A program made the translations under genes and the position numbers. From NCBI RefSeq assembly GCF_000743535.1, contig NZ_AVCJ01000023.1:154929-218928 (forward strand): a stretch of 64,000 nucleotides of DNA. The letters are read 5' to 3'. Positions 34,918-46,458 of the stretch are shown here, piece after piece (position 1 is the stretch's first letter; each line of letters opens with the position of its first letter). The notes beneath the pieces were generated by a model. That model was given only the letters and a program-made list of their open reading frames with translations, searched no databases and had not been told where the DNA came from. Source of the stretch: Arenimonas donghaensis DSM 18148 = HO3-R19. GTDB lineage: Bacteria > Pseudomonadota > Gammaproteobacteria > Xanthomonadales > Xanthomonadaceae.

Positions 34918-35931
34918 TCAGGCAAAGAATTCACGAAAGCCTTCGATGACACGCTCCAGGCCGGCATCGTCCACGTCCAGGTGCGTCACCAGACGGATAC
35001 GGGCGCCGCGCCCGGCGGAAATCCGTATGCCGCGTGCTTCCAGCGCCTTCGCCAACCCGGCCTGGCGACCGTCGGGCACGGTGACGAACAAGATGTTGGT
35101 GAACGCGCCGTCCACCGCCAAGCCAAGCGATCGCAGCGCGTCGGCCAGCGTCGCCGCGCGGCGGTGGTCCTCGGCCAGGCGCGCCACGTGGTGGTCGAGC
35201 GCGTGGTGCGCCATCGCCGCCATCATGCCGGCCTGCCGCCAGCCACCGCCCAGCACCTTGCGCCAGCGCCGGGCCTTGTCGACCAGGCCACGCGAACCCG
35301 CCAGCACCGAGCCGACCGGCGCGCCCAGTCCCTTGGACAGGCACACCGACACCGAATCGAAATGCCCGGCGATCTGTGACGCCGGCACCCCGCAGGCTAC
35401 CGCGGCGTTGTACAGACGGGCGCCATCGAGGTGGAAGGCCAGCCCACGTTCGCGGGCGAAGGCGCCGGCCTGCGCCAGGTAATCCAGCGGAAGCGGCCTG
35501 CCGTGCCAGGTGTTCTCCAGCGCCAGCAGCCGCGTGCGCGCGAAATGCGGATCGCCCAGCGGCTTGACCGCGGCCTCGAGCAAATCCAGCGGCAAGCTGC
35601 CGTCTTCGGCCTGCACGATCGGCTGCGGCTGGATCGAACCCAGCACGGCGGCGCCACCGCCTTCGTATTTGTAGGTGTGCGCGTCCATGCCGACCAGGTA
35701 TTCGTCGCCGCGCTCGCAGTGCGCCATCAGCGCCAGCAGGTTCGACTGGGTGCCACTGGGTACGTACAGCGCCGCCTGGAAGCCCAGCTCCCCGGCGACG
35801 CGATCCTGCAGGGCATTGACGCTGGGGTCGTCGCCCATGACGTCGTCGCCCACCGCCGCGGACAGTCCCGCCTGGCGCATCGCCGGGGTGGGCTGGGTCA
35901 CGGTGTCGCTGCGCAGGTCCACCCACTTCAT
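34918..35931 (-). CDS. ltaE: Low-specificity L-threonine aldolase
   Basis: 337 residues, a PLP fold-type I enzyme. The start MKWVDLRSDTVTQPTPAMRQA is the family signature. The PLP lysine is in SVCLSKGLGAPVGS (about 196-209), with the histidine H86 (GMDAHTY) stacking on PLP, and HLDGARLYN (about 167-175) contributing the aspartate. It cleaves L-threonine and L-allo-threonine to glycine and acetaldehyde. GGAG lies ahead of the ATG. It is followed on the same strand, upstream, by the cytochrome b561 gene with a 17-base gap. Confidence 0.94.
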   Translation of the reverse strand: MKWVDLRSDTVTQPTPAMRQAGLSAAVGDDVMGDDPSVNALQDRVAGELGFQAALYVPSGTQSNLLALMAHCERGDEYLVGMDAHTYKYEGGGAAVLGSIQPQPIVQAEDGSLPLDLLEAAVKPLGDPHFARTRLLALENTWHGRPLPLDYLAQAGAFARERGLAFHLDGARLYNAAVACGVPASQIAGHFDSVSVCLSKGLGAPVGSVLAGSRGLVDKARRWRKVLGGGWRQAGMMAAMAHHALDHHVARLAEDHRRAATLADALRSLGLAVDGAFTNILFVTVPDGRQAGLAKALEARGIRISAGRGARIRLVTHLDVDDAGLERVIEGFREFFA

Positions 35932-35948
35932 GTCGAGGAATCTCCGGC

Positions 35949-36485
35949 TCAGGTCATGCGCCGCAAGGTGTCGTCGCGGCGGAAGAAGTGATGGTACAGC
36001 GCGGCGGCGACATGAAGACCAACCACCCAGTAGAAGGCCGTGCCCACCAGCTCATGCACGTCTTCGAAGTCGTGGGCGAGCGACGCGTCCGGCGCCAGCA
36101 AGGCCGGCAGGGCGATCTGGGTGAAGGGCAGGAGGATGTCCTTGCCATCGGTCCAGGCCGTCAGCAGGCCGAGCACTGGCTGCGCCACCAGCATGGCGTA
36201 AAGGAGCAGGTGCATCGCCTTGGCCGGAAACGCCTGCCAGGCCGGCAGCGGCGGCGAGACCGCCGGCGCCGGTCGCGAGAAAGCCAGCAGCAGCCGCGGC
36301 AGCATCAAGGCAAGGATCGACAAGCCGACCCAGAAGTGCGCCTGCACCATGGCCAGGCGCGCGGCACTGCCGCGTTCGAAGTTCTCGCGTCCCTCTATGA
36401 ACACGTAGGCGAGCACCATCAGTACGAAGATGCTCCAGTGCAGGGCGCGTCGGGACGGGGCATAACGTGGACGGTGGCTGGGCAT
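35949..36485 (-). CDS. Cytochrome b561 family protein
   Basis: 178 residues, four membrane helices. Heme-ligand histidines are seen in RRALHWSIF (about H16), KAMHLLLYAML (about H88) and WVVGLHVAAALYHHFF (about 153-168), with HELVG between. Such proteins move electrons across or along the inner membrane, some as superoxide:quinone reductases. GGAG lies before ATG 36485. An FNR/ANR-like dyad lies 63 bases upstream of the start at a distance suited to activation. It probably also feeds transcription into ltaE. Confidence 0.9.
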   Translation of the reverse strand: MPSHRPRYAPSRRALHWSIFVLMVLAYVFIEGRENFERGSAARLAMVQAHFWVGLSILALMLPRLLLAFSRPAPAVSPPLPAWQAFPAKAMHLLLYAMLVAQPVLGLLTAWTDGKDILLPFTQIALPALLAPDASLAHDFEDVHELVGTAFYWVVGLHVAAALYHHFFRRDDTLRRMT

Positions 36486-36540
36486 GACCGGACTCCGGGG
36501 TGTCGGGTCCCCCAAGACTGCACCGATCGTCGGCGCAGGC

Positions 36541-36556
36541 CTTGACCCGGGTCAAG
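36541..36556. promoter_or_regulatory. FNR/ANR-like dyad between cytochrome b561 and xthA
   Basis: CTTGACCCGGGTCAAG is a perfect 16-base palindrome containing TTGAC-N4-GTCAA, one base per half from the FNR consensus TTGAT-N4-ATCAA. With a CAGTCT -10 candidate at 36520-36515 (minus), the dyad centre is about 40-41 bases upstream of the predicted b561 start, the class II FNR position. Confidence 0.55.
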
Positions 36557-36582
36557 CCTTCGCCGCGAGGCGCGCGAACGGT

Positions 36583-36588
36583 TAGCAT
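36583..36588 (+). promoter_or_regulatory. Putative -10 element of xthA, leaderless geometry
   Basis: TAGCAT, then seven bases, then ATG 36596. No Shine-Dalgarno sequence. Confidence 0.4.
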
Positions 36589-36595
36589 TCGCGCC

Positions 36596-37381
36596 ATGGA
36601 CAAGACCACGCTCGCCAGCTGGAACGTCAACTCGCTCAACGTGCGCCTGCCGCACCTGGAAGAGTGGCTCAAGCTTCGCCAGCCCGACATCGTCGGCCTG
36701 CAGGAAACCAAGCTCGAGGATCCACGCTTCCCGGATTCGGTGCTGGCCGGGCTGGGCTATCGCAGCGTCTTCAGCGGCCAGAAGACCTACAACGGCGTCG
36801 CGATCCTGTCGCGCCAGCCGATCGATGAAGCCAGCTGCGTGATGGGCATCCCGGGTTTCGCGGACGAACAGAAGCGGGTGATCGCCGCGACGGTGGGCGA
36901 CCTGCGCATCGTCAACCTGTACGTGGTGAACGGCCAGGACGTCGGAACCGAAAAGTACGACTACAAGCTGCGCTGGCTCGACGCGGTGCACGCCTGGCTG
37001 GCCGAAGAGATCAAGGCGCACCCGAAGCTGGTGGTGATGGGCGACTTCAACATCGCGCCCGACGAACGCGACGTGCACGACCCGGCGGTCTGGAACGACG
37101 ACCACATCCTCACGTCCAGCGCCGAACGCGCGGCGCTGAAGCGATTGACCGACCTGGGCCTGCACGACAGCTTCCGGCTGCACAACGACGAAGCCGGTGT
37201 CTTCAGCTGGTGGGATTACCGCGCCGCCGGCTTCCGTCGGAACCTGGGCCTGCGCATCGACCTGTGCCTGGTTTCCGACGCGCTGCGCGAAGCCTGCACC
37301 GGCGCCGAAATCGACCGCGAACCGCGCACCTGGGAGCGCCCCAGCGACCACGCCCCGGCCATGGTCACCCTGGGCCGCTAG
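36596..37381 (+). CDS. xthA: Exodeoxyribonuclease III
   Basis: 261 residues, EEP nuclease fold. Motifs SWNVNSLNVR (about 8-17), LQETKLED (about 39-46), GDFNIAPDERDVHDP (about 150-164) and the final SDHAPAMV (about 250-257) hold the catalytic Asn, Glu, Asp and His. It cleaves DNA at abasic sites and digests 3' ends in base-excision repair. It is divergent from cytochrome b561 and convergent with the S9 peptidase, a REP doublet lying between their ends. Confidence 0.95.
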   Translation: MDKTTLASWNVNSLNVRLPHLEEWLKLRQPDIVGLQETKLEDPRFPDSVLAGLGYRSVFSGQKTYNGVAILSRQPIDEASCVMGIPGFADEQKRVIAATVGDLRIVNLYVVNGQDVGTEKYDYKLRWLDAVHAWLAEEIKAHPKLVVMGDFNIAPDERDVHDPAVWNDDHILTSSAERAALKRLTDLGLHDSFRLHNDEAGVFSWWDYRAAGFRRNLGLRIDLCLVSDALREACTGAEIDREPRTWERPSDHAPAMVTLGR

Positions 37382-37390
37382 GCGCGCCTT

Positions 37391-37444
37391 CTGTGGGAGG
37401 GACTTCAGTCCCGAAAGGCTTCGGGACTGAAGTCCCTCCCACAG
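37391..37444. repeat. REP doublet (REPIN), family A, copy 3
   Basis: 25-base arms (37391-37415 and 37420-37444) are perfect inverted copies with a four-base loop. The element fills the gap between the convergent xthA and S9 peptidase genes and could stop transcription from both sides. Confidence 0.9.
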
Positions 37445-37448
37445 GGAT

Positions 37449-40396
<2,948 letters not shown>

Positions 40397-40406
40397 TCAG
40401 GCCTCC

Positions 40407-41168
40407 TCAGGCGAGGTAGCCGCCATCCACCGGCAGGGCGACGCCGGTCAGGTAGGAAGCAGCGGGGGACGCGAGGAACAGCACCGCCGGGGCGATTTCC
40501 CCCGGCTGGGCGACGCGCGCCAGCGGGATCAGCCGCAGCATGGCGTCCATGATCCTGGGGTTGGAGGTCAGCGCGGAGGCGAACTTCGTGTCGGTAAGTC
40601 CCGGCAGCACCGCGTTCACGCGCACGCCCGAGGGCGCCAGTTCCTTGGCGAAGCCCTCGGTCATGTTGACGATGCCGGCCTTGGTCATCGAATACACCAG
40701 CTGGCCCGGCGCCGCGCGTTTGGCGTTGACCGACGCGACGTTGACGATGGCGCCGCCGTGGTCCTTCATGCGGCGCGCGGCCTGGACCGTGGTCCAGAAG
40801 TAGCCGCGCAGGTTCACCTCGACGGTTTTTTCATAGGCATCGAGCGTCATGTCCACCGCCGGGCCGAAGTAGGGATTGGCGGCCGCGTTGTTGACCAGGA
40901 TGTCCACGCGCTTGCCGGCGCCGTCGAGGGTTTCGAACAGCGCCTCGATCGCCGCCGTGTCGCCGACGTGCACCGCATGCGCCTCGGCCGAGCCGCCGGC
41001 CTCCCGGATGGCGCCGGCCACGGCTTCACAGCCGTCGAGCTTGCGGCTGGTGCAGATCACGTGGGCGCCGTGCGCCGCCAACAGGTGCGCGATGGCCTCG
41101 CCGATGCCACGCGAGGCGCCACTTACCAGGGCAGTGCGCCCGCTCAGGTCGAACAGGGGGTCGGTCAA
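40407..41168 (-). CDS. SDR-family oxidoreductase (classical)
   Basis: 253 residues. Cofactor motif TALVSGASRGIGEA (about 11-24), NNAA (about 91-94), catalytic Ser in NVASVNAKRAAPGQLVYSMTK (about 142-162, split), Tyr/Lys as YSMTK. The SYLTGVALPVDGGYLA C-terminus is classical. It probably interconverts an alcohol and a ketone with NAD(P); no substrate is assigned. No ATG fits; TTG 41168 (giving MTDPLFDLSG) has CGGAG seven bases upstream and is chosen. The frame is open upstream through the opposite-strand SDR gene, which is spurious. Confidence 0.87.
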   Translation of the reverse strand: MTDPLFDLSGRTALVSGASRGIGEAIAHLLAAHGAHVICTSRKLDGCEAVAGAIREAGGSAEAHAVHVGDTAAIEALFETLDGAGKRVDILVNNAAANPYFGPAVDMTLDAYEKTVEVNLRGYFWTTVQAARRMKDHGGAIVNVASVNAKRAAPGQLVYSMTKAGIVNMTEGFAKELAPSGVRVNAVLPGLTDTKFASALTSNPRIMDAMLRLIPLARVAQPGEIAPAVLFLASPAASYLTGVALPVDGGYLA

Positions 41169-41261
41169 GTAGGCTCCGGGACGAGAGGTTAACGGCGGGA
41201 TTGATATGCTCGGGAATCTAGCACAGCCCCCCTCCGGGGCCGGGCACACGGGAGCCACACG

Positions 41262-42077
41262 ATGCGGCAGCGGCGGGTCTTGATAACAGGTGCGGGCAGC
41301 GGGCTCGGGCAGGCACTTGCCCATCGCTACGCCCGCGCGGGCGACAGGGTCGCCTGCGTCGACATCGACGCCGCCCGCGCCGAGCTCACGCGTGCCTCGC
41401 TGGCTGGCGAAGGCCACCTGGCGATGTCCGCCAACGTCGGCAGCGATGACGCGATGGAACAGGTGCACGAGCGCATCGCCAGCGAATGGGGCGGCCTGGA
41501 CGTGCTGGTCAACAACGCCGGCATCGCCACCGGCGGCGCCATGGTCGACACCACCATGGCCGAATGGCAGAACGTGCTGGACGTGAACGTGCTCAGCGTG
41601 GTGCGCGGTTGCCGCCTGTTCCTGCCCGGCATGATCGCCGCCGGCAGCGGCCAGGTCATCAACACCGCCAGCTTCGCCGGCCTGGCCGGCGCGCCCAGCA
41701 TCATGAGCTACGGGGTCTCGAAGGCCGCCGTGGTGGCGCTCAGCGAACAGCTGCGCGCCGAACTCCAGGACAAGGGCATCCGGGTCAGCGTGCTGTGCCC
41801 GGCTTTCTTCCGCACCAACCTGCTCGAAAGCTGGCAGGGCGACCCCCGGCTGAAATCCTTCGCCAGCAAGATGATGGACATCTCGCCCGACACCCTCGAT
41901 GGCGTTGCCGATCGCAGTTTCGCGGCGGTCGAGCGCGGTGAGTTCCTGGTACTGCCGACGGCGCGCGAGCCGATGCGCTGGCGCCTCAAGCGCTGGCTCC
42001 CCGAAACCTATTTCAAGCAGCTCCTGAAGCTGGCCAAGGCCAAGGCCCGCGCCAATGCAATGGACAATGGGACCTGA
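41262..42077 (+). CDS. SDR-family oxidoreductase
   Basis: 271 residues. Cofactor motif LITGAGSGLGQALA (about 7-20), NNAGIA (about 84-89), catalytic Ser in NTASFAG (about 132-138) and YGVSK (about 147-151). The C-terminus (LKRWLPETYFKQLLKLAKAKA) is basic and amphipathic, suggesting membrane contact. The arrangement with the saccharopine-dehydrogenase-like gene (TGA, one base, ATG) points to a shared lipid or acyl substrate. GGGAG precedes the start. It is divergent from the other SDR gene with 93 bases between starts. Confidence 0.87.
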   Translation: MRQRRVLITGAGSGLGQALAHRYARAGDRVACVDIDAARAELTRASLAGEGHLAMSANVGSDDAMEQVHERIASEWGGLDVLVNNAGIATGGAMVDTTMAEWQNVLDVNVLSVVRGCRLFLPGMIAAGSGQVINTASFAGLAGAPSIMSYGVSKAAVVALSEQLRAELQDKGIRVSVLCPAFFRTNLLESWQGDPRLKSFASKMMDISPDTLDGVADRSFAAVERGEFLVLPTAREPMRWRLKRWLPETYFKQLLKLAKAKARANAMDNGT

Positions 42078-42078
42078 C

Positions 42079-43122
42079 ATGGACTGGATGATCTACGGCG
42101 CCAACGGCTATACCGGCAAGATGGTGGTGGAAGAAGCCGTGCGGCGCGGCCTGCGCCCGGTGCTGGCCGGCCGCAACGCGGCGGCACTGGAGCCGCTGGC
42201 GCAGCAGCACGGGCTGCCCGTGCGCGCCTTCACCCTGGACAACCCGACGGCGCTGCGCACCGGACTCAATGGCATCGGCCTGGTGCTGCACTGCGCCGGC
42301 CCGTTTTCGGCCACCAGCGCGCCGATGCTCGATGCGTGCCTGGACGTGGGTGCTCACTACCTGGACATCACCGGCGAAATCGACGTCTTCGCCCATTGCC
42401 ACTCGCGCGATGCGCAGGCCCGGCAGAAAGGCATCGTGGTCATGCCGGGCGCTGGTTTCGACGTCGTGCCCACCGACTGCCTGGCGGCCATGCTCAAGCG
42501 CGACCTGCCCTCGGCCACCTCGTTGGTGCTGGCCTTCGAAGCCGGCGGTGGTCCCAGCCCGGGCACCGCCAAGACCAGCGTCGAAGGCCTGGGCAAAGGC
42601 GGGCGCGCCCGCATCGGCGGCGAACTCAGGCGCGTCCCCCTGGCCTGGAAAACCCGGACCTTCGAACGCGACGGCGAAAAACGCTTCGCGATGACCATTC
42701 CCTGGGGTGATGTCTACACCGCCTACCTCTCGACCGGCATCCCGGACGTCGAGGTCTACATGGGCGTGCCACCTTCGACCGCCATCAAGCTGCGCCGCCT
42801 GCGCCTGCTCGGGCCGCTGCTGGGCCTGGGGCCGGTGCAGTCGCTGCTCAAGCGGCAGGTGGAAAAGAAGGTCCGGGGACCTTCCGACGCCACCCGCGGC
42901 AAGACCGACTGCGTCGTCTGGGGCGAAGTCCGCGACGGCCAGGGCGCCGAGCTGGCGCGCCAGCTGCGCACGCCCAACGGCTACGAGCTCACCGTCACCG
43001 CGTCCCTGGGCATCGTCCAGCGGCTGTTGGTGGAGCCGGCACCGGCGCCGGGCTTCCATACGCCGTCCCAGCTGATGGGGGCCGACTACGTCCTGTCGCT
43101 GCCCGGCGTCAGCCTGGCCTGA
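42079..43122 (+). CDS. Saccharopine-dehydrogenase-like NAD(P)-binding protein (trans-acting enoyl reductase type)
   Basis: 347 residues. The nucleotide fold WMIYGANGYTGKMVVEEAVRRG (about 3-24, split) and DITGE...GFDVVPTDCLA (about 104-140) are those of saccharopine dehydrogenase-like reductases, a family that includes the mycobacterial trans-acting enoyl reductase. Here there is no saccharopine C-terminal domain. Likely reduces an acyl or polyketide intermediate; the substrate is unknown. The upstream SDR gene is one base away, so expression is coupled. Confidence 0.82.
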   Translation: MDWMIYGANGYTGKMVVEEAVRRGLRPVLAGRNAAALEPLAQQHGLPVRAFTLDNPTALRTGLNGIGLVLHCAGPFSATSAPMLDACLDVGAHYLDITGEIDVFAHCHSRDAQARQKGIVVMPGAGFDVVPTDCLAAMLKRDLPSATSLVLAFEAGGGPSPGTAKTSVEGLGKGGRARIGGELRRVPLAWKTRTFERDGEKRFAMTIPWGDVYTAYLSTGIPDVEVYMGVPPSTAIKLRRLRLLGPLLGLGPVQSLLKRQVEKKVRGPSDATRGKTDCVVWGEVRDGQGAELARQLRTPNGYELTVTASLGIVQRLLVEPAPAPGFHTPSQLMGADYVLSLPGVSLA

Positions 43123-43192
43123 AGGCGCTTGGCGGCCGGCGGCACAGGGGCTAACCTTGCCCGGCCCGTCCCGGGCCCCTTGGAGAATCCTC

Positions 43193-43408
43193 ATGCGCAC
43201 GCCACTTCTCGTACTCGGCGCCATCCTTCTTGTCGTCGGTGGCCTGATCACCGCAGGCGTGTTCCGGTACGACAGCAAGGAAACGGCTGAGCTTGGTCCG
43301 ATCGAACTGAGCGTCACCAAGGAAAAATCCCCGCCGATCAACCTGGGCTGGATCCTGCTCGGTGCCGGCGCGGTAGCCGTCGTGATCGGCGTCGCCAGCA
43401 AGAAATAA
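43193..43408 (+). CDS. Small two-helix membrane protein
   Basis: 71 residues with two membrane helices (about 4-22 and 49-66) joined by a polar loop rich in Glu, Ser and Lys. GGAG lies eight bases before ATG 43193. I do not recognise a family. It lies 13 bases upstream of the YqhA gene with GAAGG in between, so the two are probably co-transcribed and may work together in the membrane. Confidence 0.72.
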   Translation: MRTPLLVLGAILLVVGGLITAGVFRYDSKETAELGPIELSVTKEKSPPINLGWILLGAGAVAVVIGVASKK

Positions 43409-43421
43409 CCGAAGGAAACCC

Positions 43422-44057
43422 ATGTCCAACGTCGTTCCCACCGGCGCGCCGAAGCTCGGCCCGCTGTCCACGCTGATCTTTGCTTCACGCTGGCTGCAGC
43501 TGCCGCTGTACCTGGGCCTGATCCTGGCGCAGTGCGTCTACGTGTTCCTGTTCATGAAGGAACTCTCGCACCTGATCCTGGACGCCAACATCCTCACCGA
43601 GATGGGGATCATGCTGTTGGTGCTGGGCCTGATCGACGTGGTCATGATCTCCAACCTGCTGGTGATGGTGATCGTCGGCGGCTACGAGACCTTTGTTTCC
43701 CGCCTGAACCTGCAGGGCCACCCGGACCAGCCCGAGTGGCTGAGCCACGTCAATGCCTCGGTGCTGAAGGTGAAACTGGCGATGGCCATCATCGGCATCA
43801 GCTCGATCCACCTGCTCAAGACCTTCATCGAGGCCGGCGCGCTGGGCGGCGTGCCGCTGTGCAGCAGCCAGGAAGGCATCGAGGCGGTCCGCCTCATGGC
43901 CGAGATCGGTTCCAAGGACAAGGGCTGCACCTCGGTGACGGCCGTGGGCGTGATGTGGCAGACGATCATCCACATGGCCTTCATCATCTCGGCCATCGGC
44001 ATCGCCTGGACCGACAAGCTGATGTCGCAGTCCACCGCGGCGAGCAAGAAGCACTGA
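43422..44057 (+). CDS. YqhA/UPF0114-family membrane protein
   Basis: 211 residues, four membrane helices. The segments [16 protein letters not shown] (about 22-37), [24 protein letters not shown] (about 67-90) and [16 protein letters not shown] (about 118-133) are conserved in the YqhA (UPF0114) family. These inner-membrane proteins have no established biochemical function. GAAGGA precedes the start. A family A REP doublet begins nine bases after the stop. Confidence 0.9.
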   Translation: MSNVVPTGAPKLGPLSTLIFASRWLQLPLYLGLILAQCVYVFLFMKELSHLILDANILTEMGIMLLVLGLIDVVMISNLLVMVIVGGYETFVSRLNLQGHPDQPEWLSHVNASVLKVKLAMAIIGISSIHLLKTFIEAGALGGVPLCSSQEGIEAVRLMAEIGSKDKGCTSVTAVGVMWQTIIHMAFIISAIGIAWTDKLMSQSTAASKKH

Positions 44058-44065
44058 CCGGGGCA

Positions 44066-44138
44066 CCCCTGTGGGAGGGACTTCAGTCCCGATGGTTCTT
44101 GCCCAGGAGCATCGGGACTGAAGTCCCTCCCACAGGGG
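44066..44138. repeat. REP doublet (REPIN), family A, copy 4
   Basis: 28-base arms (44066-44093 and 44111-44138) are perfect inverted copies with a 17-base loop. It lies between YqhA and uvrD; its right arm covers the place where a -35 element of the uvrD promoter would fall. Confidence 0.9.
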
Positions 44139-44153
44139 ATCGATTGGCGCCGG

Positions 44154-44159
44154 TACAAT
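44154..44159 (+). promoter_or_regulatory. -10 element of uvrD, leaderless geometry
   Basis: TACAAT matches the consensus at five of six positions and ends six bases before ATG 44166. No Shine-Dalgarno sequence and no recognisable LexA box are present. Confidence 0.55.
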
Positions 44160-44165
44160 GGCGCC

Positions 44166-46346
44166 ATGGATGTTTCCCACCTGCTTGACGACCTCAATCC
44201 CGCCCAGCGCGAGGCGGTTTCGGCCCCGCCCGGCCACCTGCTGGTGCTCGCCGGCGCCGGTTCCGGCAAGACCCGGGTACTGACCCACCGCATCGGTTGG
44301 CTGAACGAAGTCGTTGGCGTGCCGGCGCACGGCGTGTTGGCGGTCACCTTCACCAACAAGGCCGCCGCCGAAATGCGCGGTCGCGTCGAAGCCCTGCTGC
44401 GCCACGGCAGCCGCGGCATGTGGATCGGCACCTTCCACGGCCTGGCCCATCGCCTGCTGCGCCTGCACTGGCAGGAAGCGAGCCTGCCCGAATCCTTCCA
44501 GGTGCTCGACCAGGACGACCAGGTACGCCTGCTCAAGCGCATCGGCGCCGACCTCGACCTCGACGACGGCCGCTTTCCGCCGCGTCAGATGGCCTGGTGG
44601 ATCAACGCACAGAAGGACGAAGGCCGGCGCCCGAAACACATCCAGCCGGCTGGCGGCGACTTCTACGGCCAGACCATGCAGCGCGTGTACGAGGCCTACG
44701 AAGAGCGCTGCCAGCGCGCCGGCCTGGTCGACTTCGCCGAACTGCTGCTGCGCGCGCACGAACTGTGGCTGCAGCACCCGCCGCTGCTGCACCACTACCA
44801 GCAGCGCTTCCGGCACCTGCTGGTGGACGAGTTCCAGGACACCAACTCGATCCAGTACGCCTTCGTGCGCGTGCTGGCCGGCGACACCGGCGAAGTATTC
44901 GTGGTCGGCGACGACGACCAGGCCATCTACGGCTGGCGCGGCGCCAAGGTCGAGAACGTGCAGCGTTTCCTGCGCGACTACCCCGGGGCGCGCACGATCA
45001 AGCTCGAGCAGAACTACCGCTCGACCGGCAACATCCTGGCCGCCGCCAATGCCGTGATCGCCCACAATCCCGAGCGCGTCGGCAAGCAACTCTGGACCGC
45101 CGACAGCGAAGGCGACGCGATCGACCTGTTCGCCGCCTACAACGAAGTGGACGAGGCGCGTTTCGTCGTCGAACGCATCCAGGCCTGGATCCGCGACGGC
45201 GGCAGCGCCGGCGACAACGCCGTGCTCTACCGGTCCAACGCCCAGTCCCGGGCGATGGAAGAACAGCTCGTGCAGGCCGGCCTGCCCTATCGCGTCTACG
45301 GCGGCCAACGCTTCTTCGAGCGCATGGAAATCAAGGACGCACTGGCCTACCTGCGCCTGGTCGCCAACCGCGCCGACGACGCCGCCTTCGAGCGCGCGGT
45401 CAACACGCCGCCGCGCGGCATCGGTGGCAAAACCCTGGACGAAGTGCGCCGGCATGCGCGTGAAAACGCACTGCCGCTGTTCGCCGCCGCACAGGCCCTG
45501 TCGGCGGACGGCAGTGGCCTGGCCGGGCGCGCCCGCAATGCGCTGCGTGGTTTCGCGGACCTCATGGATGGCCTGGAAGCGGACATCCACGATGCCCCGC
45601 TGCACGAGCAGTTCGACCACGTCATCACCACCTCGGGCCTGCGGGTGCACTACGAAGGCGAGTCGCGCGGCCAGCTCGATTCGCGCGTGGACAACCTCGA
45701 CGAGCTGGTTTCCGTGGCCAGCCGCTTCGAGCGCCCGGACGACGAGGAACTGGCCGGCATGTCCGATCTCGTCGCCTTCCTCGGCTACGCCGCGCTCGAA
45801 GCCGGCGAAGGCCAGGCCGAGGCCGGCGAGGACGGCGTGCAGCTGATGACGCTGCACAGCGCCAAGGGCCTGGAGTTCCCGCAGGTGTTCCTGGTGGGCA
45901 TGGAAGAGGGCCTGTTCCCCAGCGGCCGTTCGCTGGAGGAAACCGGGCGCCTGGAAGAAGAGCGTCGCCTGGCCTACGTCGGGCTCACGCGCGCCCGCCA
46001 GAAGCTGTCGCTCTGTTATGCCGAATCGCGCCGCCTGCACGGCATGGAGATGCTGGGCACGCCCTCGCGTTTCCTGCGCGAGATTCCCCAGGCCTTGCTG
46101 CGTGAAGTCCGGCCGAAGGTGCAGGTCAGTCGTCCGACCGGCTTCGGCCCGCCGCGCGCCGAGGCACTGCAGACGTCGGCCGGCCCGGCCCTGCGCCTGG
46201 GCCAGCGCGTCGTGCACCCCAGCTTCGGCGTCGGCGTGGTCATGGACGCCGAAGGCAGCGGATCCCACGCCCGCGTCCAGGTGAACTTCGAAACCGGCGG
46301 CGCCAAGTGGCTGGTCCTGGGCTACGCCAACCTCCAGCCCGCCTGA
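44166..46346 (+). CDS. uvrD: DNA helicase II
   Basis: 726 residues, superfamily 1A helicase. Walker A AGAGSGKT (about 29-36), Walker B LLVDEFQDTN (about 218-227), motif III GDDDQAIYGWRGA (about 248-260), motif IV EQNYRST (about 281-287), and motifs V/VI MTLHSAKGLEFPQVF and YVGLTRAR. The C-terminal Tudor-like tail (GQRVVHPSFGVGVVMD...) contacts RNA polymerase in UvrD. It unwinds DNA 3' to 5' in nucleotide-excision and mismatch repair. The length and tail identify UvrD over Rep or PcrA paralogues. Confidence 0.95.
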   Translation: MDVSHLLDDLNPAQREAVSAPPGHLLVLAGAGSGKTRVLTHRIGWLNEVVGVPAHGVLAVTFTNKAAAEMRGRVEALLRHGSRGMWIGTFHGLAHRLLRLHWQEASLPESFQVLDQDDQVRLLKRIGADLDLDDGRFPPRQMAWWINAQKDEGRRPKHIQPAGGDFYGQTMQRVYEAYEERCQRAGLVDFAELLLRAHELWLQHPPLLHHYQQRFRHLLVDEFQDTNSIQYAFVRVLAGDTGEVFVVGDDDQAIYGWRGAKVENVQRFLRDYPGARTIKLEQNYRSTGNILAAANAVIAHNPERVGKQLWTADSEGDAIDLFAAYNEVDEARFVVERIQAWIRDGGSAGDNAVLYRSNAQSRAMEEQLVQAGLPYRVYGGQRFFERMEIKDALAYLRLVANRADDAAFERAVNTPPRGIGGKTLDEVRRHARENALPLFAAAQALSADGSGLAGRARNALRGFADLMDGLEADIHDAPLHEQFDHVITTSGLRVHYEGESRGQLDSRVDNLDELVSVASRFERPDDEELAGMSDLVAFLGYAALEAGEGQAEAGEDGVQLMTLHSAKGLEFPQVFLVGMEEGLFPSGRSLEETGRLEEERRLAYVGLTRARQKLSLCYAESRRLHGMEMLGTPSRFLREIPQALLREVRPKVQVSRPTGFGPPRAEALQTSAGPALRLGQRVVHPSFGVGVVMDAEGSGSHARVQVNFETGGAKWLVLGYANLQPA

Positions 46347-46357
46347 CGCCAACCTCC

Positions 46358-46409
46358 TGTGGGAGGGACTTCAGTCCCGAAAAGCTTCGGGACTGAAGTC
46401 CCTCCCACA
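46358..46409. repeat. REP doublet (REPIN), family A, copy 5
   Basis: 24-base arms (46358-46381 and 46386-46409) are perfect inverted copies with a four-base loop. It lies 11 bases after the uvrD stop and is followed by AAAAA, so on RNA it would form a hairpin without a T tract. Confidence 0.9.
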
Positions 46410-46458
46410 AAAACGGCATACTTCGCGACGACGCAAACGCAGCCACCCGGGGATCGGA

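Noticed and set aside
43485..46352. A 955-residue minus-strand frame opposite uvrD and yqhA
   Set aside because: It crosses two well-defined genes and a REP doublet and has no recognisable motif; a by-product of codon bias.
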